Assembly (NCBI GenBank): GCA_963785585.1
Contig: CAWAVW010000002.1
Span: forward strand, 146,513 to 210,512
Origin: Palsa-295 sp963785585
GTDB lineage: Bacteria > Acidobacteriota > Terriglobia > Acidiferrales > UBA7541
Reading direction: 5' to 3'
Length of the DNA stretch: 64,000 nucleotides
Part shown: positions 17,293-24,511 of the stretch, in pieces
How positions within the stretch are numbered: position 1 is the first letter of the stretch
How the letters are laid out: every line of letters begins with the position of its first letter
Position numbers and translations under genes: made by a program
Notes under the pieces: generated by a model
Database searches by the model: none
What the model was told of the DNA's origin: nothing
The model's input: only the letters and a program-made list of their open reading frames with translations

Positions 17293-18297
17293 TCAGGCAT
17301 TTCTCACTTCCTTGCGTTCGGTATTCCCGAATCTTTGCAGCAGCTCCGCCGAAAAATGCGCGATCGTCCGGCCGCCGATCAATCCAAATTTCTGACGGAT
17401 ATGGGATTCGGCGATTCGTCCCGTTTTCCATTCGCGATAGAGATGTTCGAATCGCGGGCCGACAAAACGCGACCGGGCTTCATTGCGAAAAATGAGGTCG
17501 GCCTCCGTCAGTGCTGTGTAATGACCCAGATCCCAGGCCTTGCGAACCCGGAAGTACCGAACGAGGTCGGCGGAGACATCCGAACCGAGCGGAGTGGCGA
17601 CGATGGAGTTGAACAGTTCCTTCGCCTTTTCGAAGTGGAAATCGACCCGGGAGAGGTATAGAAAACGGAACTCCGGAAGCTTCCGAAACAGGGGCAGGTA
17701 ATCTTCGAGATGATGGATGAATTCGGAGTGGCTTACCGCCGGACCCTGAAGGTAGGTAAAGGTCACAACAGATGGAGACGAATTCGCATCGAGATACATC
17801 GGAAAGCGGTCAACAAAGTAACGAACGGTCGGTTGCGAGGTTGGCTGACCGTGATAGATCTTGGCGGGCAGAACCTCGACCGGAACGTTACAGCCTTCGC
17901 GGAAGAATTGGACCTTCTCCGGTTCGGTTTCGAGGTACGTACGACCGGGATGCGCGAGAACGAAATCGAGTATCCCGATACGCCGCAGGATGTACTCGAT
18001 TTCGTGCTGCCGGCGATTCCGAATATTCTCCCGGCCGAGCTGCCGATAGATCCGCCGCGAATACAGATGGTAGGCCGTGCCACTTTTCGGAAAGCGTTCC
18101 GTACGAACGTGTTTCTTCGTCTGGAGCTTTTTCCAAAATGCGGCCGTCCGCTCGCCCCACTGACATCCGGCGAAGCCAAGAAACTGGCGCGCCACGAAGT
18201 AGCCCGAATGGGTTGCCACAATGTAGAGAAAGCGCGCCTCGGTTTCCGTATACCCGAAGGCCTTGAGAGCATCGAGATGGGCGTCGGCGATATTCAT
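17293..18297 (-). CDS. Winged-helix protein, replication-relaxation-like
   Basis: This is a 334-residue protein. Residues ~8-90 read as a winged helix: AFGYTETEARFLYIVATHSGYFVARQF, then GERTAAFWKKLQTKKHVRTERF and a tyrosine-rich wing. The rest is an alpha/beta domain with no catalytic motif I recognise. It resembles its upstream neighbour in plan (wHTH then an R/Y-rich domain), and both recall the Replic_Relax family found on plasmids and conjugative elements. It overlaps that neighbour by 4 nt (ATGA). A role in nicking or DNA processing is possible but unproven. Confidence 0.5.
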   Translation of the reverse strand: MNIADAHLDALKAFGYTETEARFLYIVATHSGYFVARQFLGFAGCQWGERTAAFWKKLQTKKHVRTERFPKSGTAYHLYSRRIYRQLGRENIRNRRQHEIEYILRRIGILDFVLAHPGRTYLETEPEKVQFFREGCNVPVEVLPAKIYHGQPTSQPTVRYFVDRFPMYLDANSSPSVVTFTYLQGPAVSHSEFIHHLEDYLPLFRKLPEFRFLYLSRVDFHFEKAKELFNSIVATPLGSDVSADLVRYFRVRKAWDLGHYTALTEADLIFRNEARSRFVGPRFEHLYREWKTGRIAESHIRQKFGLIGGRTIAHFSAELLQRFGNTERKEVRNA

Positions 18298-19238
18298 AGC
18301 GTGAAGATCTCTCGCGTGATTTCGCGTTCGTCGAGAACGCGCCGCAAGCGCGATGCATCGGCTGCGCGGCCGTAAACAGCAAAACCTGCGGAAGCCTTCG
18401 CAGCCACGGCGCGCGGGCGGTAGTTGCGGGTGGCAAGTTCGAGGTCCACGTGCCGCAATTCGAGCTCCGGCGTTTCATATTCGACGCGGAGATCGGGCAC
18501 TGAAATTCGTCCGTGCACGATCGGAAGAGCATGTTTGCCGGCAACTTCCGCTCTTCGGTTCGGATCGTCCTTCTCTGTGCCAAGCCGAGCCAGATCACGG
18601 TTCAAGTGGCGCTTGATCTCGTAATCGAGAAGCACGCGAACGGGCCTTCCGCCGGCACGTTCGATGCGAGCGGCTTCCTTCTGATAGAGCTTGTACAGGT
18701 CGGCGTCGTGCGAGACTTCTCGCGGCTTCTTCAGGCCGTGGTAAATCGGCTGACCTTCGGGAACCCGGTTTGATTCAGACAGGAGGCGATGTCCGGTCTT
18801 CGTGAGAGTCACGACACGAAGAGACCGATTCCGTGAGATTTCGAGAGTGTTGTCTTTCAGAAGAGCTTGCTGCGCGAGACCGCGAAGATCCTTCTCGTTC
18901 CGCGCGCGATCCCCCGCGTAGGAATACGTCGCAAGATCAGAAACAGCGATCACCCGGAATTTCCCGATTTCCTGGAGCGCATGCATCTGAGAATCTCGGA
19001 GAAGATAGGCACGGTCGCGGACGTAATAAGCCCGCGGAGAATCGTCGCGGTCGTCCCGGCTCGATTCACGATCGGGACGAGTCGTTCCTTGGCCCGGCCC
19101 TTGGGTTTCAGCGTCGCGACCGGACCTGTCTGGGAGGTCAAACGACGGCGTTCGCCGCTGTCGAATTGCGTTCCGATCGTTCCCGTCCCGCGCGGACGAT
19201 GGTTCGCGTGCATCACCGGAAAAGGCTTCGCGCGACAT
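18294..19238 (-). CDS. Replication-relaxation (Replic_Relax)-like winged-helix protein
   Basis: This is a 314-residue protein. The first ~75 residues are Arg/Asp/Ser-rich and probably disordered. They are followed by a winged helix (YLLRDSQMHALQEIGKFRVI, NEKDLRGLAQQALLKDNTLE, VVTLTKTGHRLLSE), the pattern of Replic_Relax proteins, and then by RPVRVLLDYEIKRHLNRDLA. I start it at MSREAF because its ATG shares a base with the upstream stop (TGATG); the longer frame has shadow-like composition. It may bind the origin of transfer. Confidence 0.6.
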   Translation of the reverse strand: MSREAFSGDAREPSSARDGNDRNAIRQRRTPSFDLPDRSGRDAETQGPGQGTTRPDRESSRDDRDDSPRAYYVRDRAYLLRDSQMHALQEIGKFRVIAVSDLATYSYAGDRARNEKDLRGLAQQALLKDNTLEISRNRSLRVVTLTKTGHRLLSESNRVPEGQPIYHGLKKPREVSHDADLYKLYQKEAARIERAGGRPVRVLLDYEIKRHLNRDLARLGTEKDDPNRRAEVAGKHALPIVHGRISVPDLRVEYETPELELRHVDLELATRNYRPRAVAAKASAGFAVYGRAADASRLRRVLDEREITREIFTL

Positions 19239-19531
19239 CAGCGAGACTCCTCGTCGCGCGGTGGCATGGGAATTCCGGACTGGCCGAGGCTGAGCTGGTT
19301 GTCGAGATGGGAGAGTTTCCGTCCGGTATTCTTCAGGAGAAAATAACGGCTGATGAGGAGGGCAGCGCCGAATACGTTCGCGAAAACCAGGGCCAGATAG
19401 ACCGAGATTGTCGCGCCGTACGCATGGTAGAGAACGGTCTGGTAACGCGCCATGAATTTCAGCTGATCCATCAGCCAGAATCCATAGGCCAGCAGAATCG
19501 CTACCGTGACGAGTACAGCATTCGCAATCAT
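19238..19531 (-). CDS. Small two-helix membrane protein of the transfer operon
   Basis: This is a 97-residue protein with two hydrophobic segments (about residues 4-22, AVLVTVAILLAYGFW, and 42-63, ISVYLALVFANVFGAALLI) and a hydrophilic C-terminus. No family is recognised. Its start and stop overlap the neighbouring genes by 4 nt and 1 nt. It probably belongs to the conjugation apparatus in the inner membrane. Confidence 0.7.
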   Translation of the reverse strand: MIANAVLVTVAILLAYGFWLMDQLKFMARYQTVLYHAYGATISVYLALVFANVFGAALLISRYFLLKNTGRKLSHLDNQLSLGQSGIPMPPRDEESR

Positions 19532-19779
19532 GGCGCGGTTCTCCCGAAGAGTGCGGTTGTCGGCCTGATTCGTGTGGGGGCCGGGAGCTTGGCGCTGAGT
19601 GCAGCAAAAAGGAGGCTCTTCTGAGGCGCGCCGCTTGTTGTAGAGGCGAAAACCCGTGAGTCTGGACGTGGCGATGGGAAGCAGCTTGGTCGAGCCCTCA
19701 GGTCCGAACTGGCGTGCCGAGGTTGGGCCGACGTTGCGGAACGTGCGCCCGCGACCTGTGTGCGTAAAGGCGCTTTCAT
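19528..19779 (-). CDS. Possible 83-residue Ser/Arg/Pro-rich protein
   Basis: Composition (Arg, Pro, Ser, Ala) looks like a shadow frame and there is no recognisable domain. Two facts argue that it is real: its ATG overlaps the virB8 stop as ATGA, and its stop overlaps the next ATG as ATGA. It therefore fills exactly the gap in an otherwise gapless gene string. It may be a fast-evolving disordered protein. Confidence 0.4.
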   Translation of the reverse strand: MKAPLRTQVAGARSATSAQPRHASSDLRARPSCFPSPRPDSRVFASTTSGAPQKSLLFAALSAKLPAPTRIRPTTALFGRTAP

Positions 19780-20447
19780 TTGAAAGCCTGGTCTTCGCGG
19801 AAGTAGGTAATCGTCATTCCGAGTGGATTGATGGGAATGAGCTCGTTGGGGACCTGCGATTTGAAAAGGAAAACGAAGTTCGCAGTGTACAGGTCGCGCT
19901 TGAGTTCGCTGTGATCGGCCGGCGCGTAATACACGAGATAGAAATCGACACGCGCCCGGAACGGCGGTGTCTGCATTTCTTCGAGCGCGACTTTTTTCAC
20001 ATCGACGTTAACCTCGGGCGCGGCCGAGTTCGTTATGAATTTCTTGATGATGTCATCCTTGCGGTAGGCGTCCAGAATGCCGTTGGCGAGTTTGCCGTCG
20101 AGGAAGTACAGAGACTTCGAAAAATCATCCTGAATCGTGTAGCGGTTGCGGCGGTAGTAGAGCGCGCAGAACTCGGACAGAAAATACTTGGCCTCGGCGT
20201 CCTGCGGCTTGTATTCCAGGTTGTGGTAGTTGATGGCCTCGGCGCGTCCCAGATCGTCGATTCGGATGACGAGCGGACGAAAATTCTGGAACGTGCGGAT
20301 CGTCCGCAAATCGACCAGCACGAGGCCGACGGCGACAAGCGCAAGCAAAGCGAGCGCGATCTTTAGATAGGTATTTGTGACCATGGGATCCCCGCACTGT
20401 TCAAGGTAGAGGCGTTTCGCGTCGTGAAAGGTGGCGTCACGATTCAT
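19776..20447 (-). CDS. trbF: VirB8/TrbF-type inner-membrane assembly protein
   Basis: This is a 223-residue bitopic protein. A ~27-residue cytoplasmic tail and one membrane helix (YLKIALALLALVAVGLVLVD) precede a periplasmic NTF2-like domain with motifs such as EAKYFLSEFCALYYRRNRYT. The start MNRDATFHDA shares a base with the virB6 stop; the longer frame upstream is out-of-frame virB6 sequence. VirB8 proteins nucleate assembly of the type IV channel. Confidence 0.8.
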   Translation of the reverse strand: MNRDATFHDAKRLYLEQCGDPMVTNTYLKIALALLALVAVGLVLVDLRTIRTFQNFRPLVIRIDDLGRAEAINYHNLEYKPQDAEAKYFLSEFCALYYRRNRYTIQDDFSKSLYFLDGKLANGILDAYRKDDIIKKFITNSAAPEVNVDVKKVALEEMQTPPFRARVDFYLVYYAPADHSELKRDLYTANFVFLFKSQVPNELIPINPLGMTITYFREDQAFK

Positions 20448-21301
20448 CACATCACCCGATTCAGGATCGCGGCGGGGGCTTCGAGAAGCCCGGCCGAGGA
20501 ACCGCCGGCGGTGCCGCTGAAGATGTGGTTGGTGAGCGAGGGAACTTTCAGAAGAACGTAGATCGATGCAAGAAACGTGATGAACAGGACCGGGAACCAG
20601 CCAATCAGTTGAACGGTCGACAGCGTGCCTGCGGGAGGCAGCTGGAGGGCGCCGAGCATCAGGTTTCCGACGATGTAAACGACGGCGGCGGCGACGACTT
20701 GGTAGAACGCGTACTGCAGGAAGCAGCGGAACCAGCCCCAGAACAGCCACTCCATCTTGGGAACAATGAAGAAAGGAACGAAGACCGGTCCGACGAGCAC
20801 GCACACGGCGGTCGCGATGAATCCGTAGGCGATGACCACAATCGCGATCGCCTGCGCGGCGGCCAGCAGAATCGTGATCACGACATATATCGATGTTCCG
20901 AGAAAATCGCCCCAGCTGGGCGAGTCCATGCGAGCTTCAAAATTTCCAACCTGGGTTACGACGGTCTGAAGCTGTGCCTGGTCGATCTGGCTCGACAGAA
21001 ATTGTGCTTCATCGGTGACGAGATTGTGGAAGCTCGTCCCGACGCCGGGAATCGGAACGCTGTAATAATTGACCATCGCAAAACCGAAGCTGATGGTGAG
21101 AAGCAGGCTCGCGAAATGGTCGAACTGGAAGGCGGGCCGTCCGCTCGCGGAAGCGAGCGCCGACTTGATTCCGAACCAGGCGATCAAGATCGTTGCAAAC
21201 GATCGGTAGAGGTTCTGGCCCATAGTGTCGAAGAAACCGAGGTTCTGGGTGAGCAAGTTGTTGATGGCCTGGAAGATGAACTGAAGAAAATCGGTTTGCA
21301 T
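20447..21301 (-). CDS. trbL: VirB6/TrbL-type polytopic channel protein
   Basis: This is a 284-residue protein with about six membrane segments, including SFATILIAWFGIKSA, IYVVITILLAAAQAIAIVVIAYG and a conserved-looking central VGPVFVPFFIVPKMEWLFWGW stretch typical of TrbL/VirB6. It ends with a Gly/Ala-rich tail. It should form the inner-membrane pore of the secretion system. It is followed immediately by virB8 (TGATG). Confidence 0.82.
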   Translation of the reverse strand: MQTDFLQFIFQAINNLLTQNLGFFDTMGQNLYRSFATILIAWFGIKSALASASGRPAFQFDHFASLLLTISFGFAMVNYYSVPIPGVGTSFHNLVTDEAQFLSSQIDQAQLQTVVTQVGNFEARMDSPSWGDFLGTSIYVVITILLAAAQAIAIVVIAYGFIATAVCVLVGPVFVPFFIVPKMEWLFWGWFRCFLQYAFYQVVAAAVVYIVGNLMLGALQLPPAGTLSTVQLIGWFPVLFITFLASIYVLLKVPSLTNHIFSGTAGGSSAGLLEAPAAILNRVM

Positions 21302-21346
21302 GGCCGTCGGCTCCTTCGACTCTGAGGGTCTGTTTTGTTCGGCACG

Positions 21347-22168
21347 TTACGGCATGCGGAAGTTTTGAATCGAACTGGTCATGCTGCCGGTGACTTGGGC
21401 GATGTTTCCGGCAAGACTGGCATCCCGTCCGATGTCGACGTTGATGGCGTTGGTGGTTTGATCGCGTTGCTGTTTGGCAAGAATGGTCTGCTGCTCAAGA
21501 AGCGAAGCGAGAAGTTTGTTTGAATCCTGGAGCGTCCGAAGTGTAAGTACTCCGGAGGCGTTGATTTTGTTGAGGACGGAGACCTCGCTGTTCAGACTGG
21601 AATCACCCGAGAACGAGTCGTCTTCGAGGTTTCCGATTTGCGTTTGAATGCCCTCGGCTGAGCCTCGAATTCCCCCGATGGTGGCCATGGCGTTGATGTT
21701 TGCGCCGTCGGCCAGTTCAATCGAAGCGTACTGGGATTGCACGCGGCCCAGCTCGGTCGGATCCATTCCGGACAACTCGTAGGAGCTGTAAGGCGAGAGC
21801 TGTGTCGTAGATTTGAGATACCCCGTGTTGATGTTCGGAAGGACGCCGGTGTTGATCCCGTTGATCCACGAGACGGTATTTCCGAACGAGTTCAGCGAAG
21901 TCACCTTTCTCCACTGAGAAAACAGCGCCTTGTACCGGGCCGGCATGTTTTTGACGAACTGCGCCATCTGCAAGGCGAGGTTGAGTTGCCCGGTGATTTT
22001 CGCGTAGCTCTTCTGGAGTTCAAGGAGATGCTGTTGGAGCTGGTAGTAGCGCAATAGTGCGTTGTGATAGTTGGTGGGATCGTAGACGATTCCGCTTCCG
22101 AGCTGGGCGGTAGCGGTTCCGACACCCAATCCGAGGACAAGAATGCAAATCAGGATTTTTCTTTTCAT
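21347..22168 (-). CDS. trbJ: TrbJ/VirB5-like secreted transfer protein
   Basis: This is a 273-residue protein with a signal peptide (MKRKILICILVLGLGVGTATA). A largely helical, Gln/Leu-rich mature protein follows (YHNALLRYYQLQQHLLELQ), the plan of TrbJ/VirB5 minor pilus proteins. Near the C-terminus LLASLLEQQTILAKQQRDQT is another long amphipathic helix. It lies between virB10 and virB6 as in trb operons. Confidence 0.8.
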   Translation of the reverse strand: MKRKILICILVLGLGVGTATAQLGSGIVYDPTNYHNALLRYYQLQQHLLELQKSYAKITGQLNLALQMAQFVKNMPARYKALFSQWRKVTSLNSFGNTVSWINGINTGVLPNINTGYLKSTTQLSPYSSYELSGMDPTELGRVQSQYASIELADGANINAMATIGGIRGSAEGIQTQIGNLEDDSFSGDSSLNSEVSVLNKINASGVLTLRTLQDSNKLLASLLEQQTILAKQQRDQTTNAINVDIGRDASLAGNIAQVTGSMTSSIQNFRMP

Positions 22169-22189
22169 CGCGATACTCTCCTTTCGCCT

Positions 22190-23467
22190 TCACAGATCGG
22201 AAGGCATTTTGTGATCGTTGTAGTCGGGTAGCGCGAGGTCGCCGGAAAGATAGACTTTGACCCGGTGCCCTTCGCGGATGGTTACGGTGGGCATGACATT
22301 CAGAAACTTGTCGAGGATCTGCGCCGAGGATTGAGCGGTGCTCTGGGCGAATCCCTGACGCATGAGATCGGCGTTCGATGCGTTCAGTCCGCCTGCCGTT
22401 CCCGCTTCTCCGATCGCGCCCAGAGCGCCGATGGCGAGCGACACACCGAAGATGCGGGCGTAGTGGTTGTTGACCTGATCTCGCAGACCGGTGTCGCCGA
22501 TCTGATTGAGACCTTTGAACTGATCGAGGCTAACCGAGTAACCGTCCGGCATGATCACGCGGTGAAAAACGACCGCGAGACGCGACTGACCGAATGTGTC
22601 GACCTTTTTGGTTTCTCCGAGCAGCTTGGAGCCCGCAGGAATCAGAAGATGCTGGCGGTCATTCGAGTAGACATCGGTCGAGAGCAGGCACTCGACCGGT
22701 CCGGCAAAGCTCCCATCGAGCCGGTTGATGAGAACGGTTTCAAGGATGGTTCCTTCAAACAGCAAATAGGGCTTTCCTGCCGACGCATTGCGAGAGCCAG
22801 CGGAGGCGGCCGCAGGATTTTTCGGTTCCTCCTTTCGATCGTGATTTATTTCCGAAGCATCCTGGCGACCGGCTGAGGCGAGGGAAGCGGTGGCAGCAGA
22901 CGCAGCGCCCTGCTGCATTTCCTTCACGAGTTGCGCAACCTCGGGAGCGGCAGGCCCGACCGGGACAAGACTTGAGTTCGAAGCAGCCGGTTCGGGGTCC
23001 ACCGGTGCCGGAGTTGTCGTACCCTTGCGATACGTCAAGGCAACATTCGAAGCAAACAGCGAGACGTAGGCGCGCCTTTTACGCTCGGCCTGCTCCGGAT
23101 CTTCCTGTTTTTGCTCGGACGTGCCCACCGGTGTTCCGCCCGGGGCGGATTGCGGGTCCTGGGGCCCATTTGCGATCAGCCGCGTCTGTTGCGCAAGCGC
23201 GCTCTGCGCAACAAGCTGGTCGCGCTGCAATTCCTCAATTCTGCTCTGAAGTTCATTGATCTTGGTTTCGTTCACTTCGAGTGGCGCCTGGGTAGGAAGC
23301 GCAAGCGCGGCAGCCTTCGCGGGTGCCGGAGGTTTTTTGCCTCCGGTCAGCCACATGATGGCGACCATGAGAAAGGCAAGTCCGGCGAGAAGCCAGGACT
23401 GCACGTTTTTCGGCAAAAGACCCTGCGGCTTCGGCGCTTTTTCCTGGATGTCTGCGGGCTGATTCAT
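22190..23467 (-). CDS. trbI: VirB10/TrbI-type core-complex protein
   Basis: This is a 425-residue protein. A short cytoplasmic segment and one membrane helix (SWLLAGLAFLMVAIMWLTGG, about residues 24-44) are followed by a coiled-coil/Pro-rich periplasmic linker. The C-terminal VirB10 beta-barrel domain contains LLFEGTILETVLINRLDG, DRQHLLIPAGSKLLGETK and RVIMPDGYSVSLDQF. It spans the envelope and gates the channel. Confidence 0.92.
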   Translation of the reverse strand: MNQPADIQEKAPKPQGLLPKNVQSWLLAGLAFLMVAIMWLTGGKKPPAPAKAAALALPTQAPLEVNETKINELQSRIEELQRDQLVAQSALAQQTRLIANGPQDPQSAPGGTPVGTSEQKQEDPEQAERKRRAYVSLFASNVALTYRKGTTTPAPVDPEPAASNSSLVPVGPAAPEVAQLVKEMQQGAASAATASLASAGRQDASEINHDRKEEPKNPAAASAGSRNASAGKPYLLFEGTILETVLINRLDGSFAGPVECLLSTDVYSNDRQHLLIPAGSKLLGETKKVDTFGQSRLAVVFHRVIMPDGYSVSLDQFKGLNQIGDTGLRDQVNNHYARIFGVSLAIGALGAIGEAGTAGGLNASNADLMRQGFAQSTAQSSAQILDKFLNVMPTVTIREGHRVKVYLSGDLALPDYNDHKMPSDL

Positions 23468-23476
23468 GTGAGTTCC

Positions 23477-24331
23477 TCAGTTCGCGGCGGTACGGCGCGC
23501 GAAGGGCAATTTTTTCTTGCCGACGGCGAGATAACCGGAGTCGATGACTTTGGGAGCGATGTACACGCCGTTCTCGACCTGAAAGCTAATCAGGTTCGGT
23601 TTGCCGTCCTTCACTTCGTAGAGAGTCGGTTTTTCCCGGGCGGCACACTTGATGTAGGTGAACGCGTCGTCGTGATAGATCGCGGTCAGCTGGAAGGGTT
23701 CGCGCGCAGCTTTTGGCTCGAAGACGTAGTCGAACTGAATTTTCGCAGCGTAACCAGCGCGGAAATGATTCTCCTCCTCGGCGACGCGGGCTTCGGCCGC
23801 GTGGATTTGTTCGGCGGTCTGCGACCGAATGGTGTCGAGTTCCTTTTTGTAGGCTTCGGCCTCCCCCGCGCTCACATAACCGTGCAGGCCGGACGTCGAA
23901 GCGGAGACCCCCGATTTCTCGGCCGGCTCAATGAAAATCTTGAGATCGGGATCGGCACTGGGTTCGTTACTGATTTCAGTCAGCAGGAACGAGTAGACGT
24001 GGCCGCTCGCAGTGATGAGATTCAAGTTGCTGCGAATTCCGGTCTGAGCCGGATGCACGTAGCACAGGTTGTGCGCTCCGTTGATGATCCAGAATTCCTT
24101 GTCGCCGGTCGTGAAGTCCAGAATCTCTTCGTCATCGGGGAGCACGATGAGGGTCGAGAAGCGAAGTTTGGCGCGGACCGGAACGATGTCCTGCTTCGCG
24201 TACTTCACAACGCGCGCTCCATCGCCTGCGGCCTGTGCCGGCGCATGGATCAATCCAAGGCCAACAAAAGTGAGAACGAAGATGCCATGCAGAATCCGGC
24301 GTTTGAGGACAGCTGTAGAGTGAGGTTTCAT
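23477..24331 (-). CDS. trbG: VirB9/TrbG-type core-complex protein
   Basis: This is a 284-residue protein with a signal peptide (about residues 1-35, ending PAQAAG). Two beta-rich domains follow: the N-terminal one has GARVVKYAKQDIVPVRAKLRFSTLIVLP and DKEFWIINGAHNLCYVHPA, and the C-terminal one has YHDDAFTYIKCAAREKPTLY and VENGVYIAPKVIDSGYLAVG. It partners VirB10 in the outer-membrane core complex. It contains a central Ala/Glu-rich coiled segment. Confidence 0.9.
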   Translation of the reverse strand: MKPHSTAVLKRRILHGIFVLTFVGLGLIHAPAQAAGDGARVVKYAKQDIVPVRAKLRFSTLIVLPDDEEILDFTTGDKEFWIINGAHNLCYVHPAQTGIRSNLNLITASGHVYSFLLTEISNEPSADPDLKIFIEPAEKSGVSASTSGLHGYVSAGEAEAYKKELDTIRSQTAEQIHAAEARVAEEENHFRAGYAAKIQFDYVFEPKAAREPFQLTAIYHDDAFTYIKCAAREKPTLYEVKDGKPNLISFQVENGVYIAPKVIDSGYLAVGKKKLPFARRTAAN

Positions 24332-24352
24332 GATCCGCTCCTTTTAGAGGTA

Positions 24353-24511
24353 CTAATTTTTCGAATGAGCCTTTCGGCGATCCATCACGCCCGCAGCGAA
24401 CCACACGGCGAGGAGTAAAGCCGCGGCGGCGAGCGCGGCGAAGCCCAGCCATAGTGGGTCAAACAGCGCGATAGGCAAGTGCCAGGAAAAGATTGAACGA
24501 ACGAGAATCAC
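24353..24511 (-). CDS. 52-residue membrane protein between VirB4 and VirB9
   Basis: A GTG-started frame overlaps the virB4 stop as GTGA and ends 21 bp before virB9. It starts MILVRSIFSWHLP, has one strong hydrophobic helix (LGFAALAAAALLLAVWFAAG) and a basic tail. The overlap, strand and membrane helix support a real gene. It occupies the place where a VirB7-like or other small subunit might be expected, but it lacks a lipobox, so it is not a typical VirB7. Confidence 0.65.
   Translation of the reverse strand: MILVRSIFSWHLPIALFDPLWLGFAALAAAALLLAVWFAAGVMDRRKAHSKN

Noticed and set aside
23111..24418. Long + strand frames antisense to virB10, virB9 and virB4 (also 25732-26907 and 22265-22876)
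   Set aside because: They mirror codon usage of certain type IV secretion genes on the other strand and have no family motifs.
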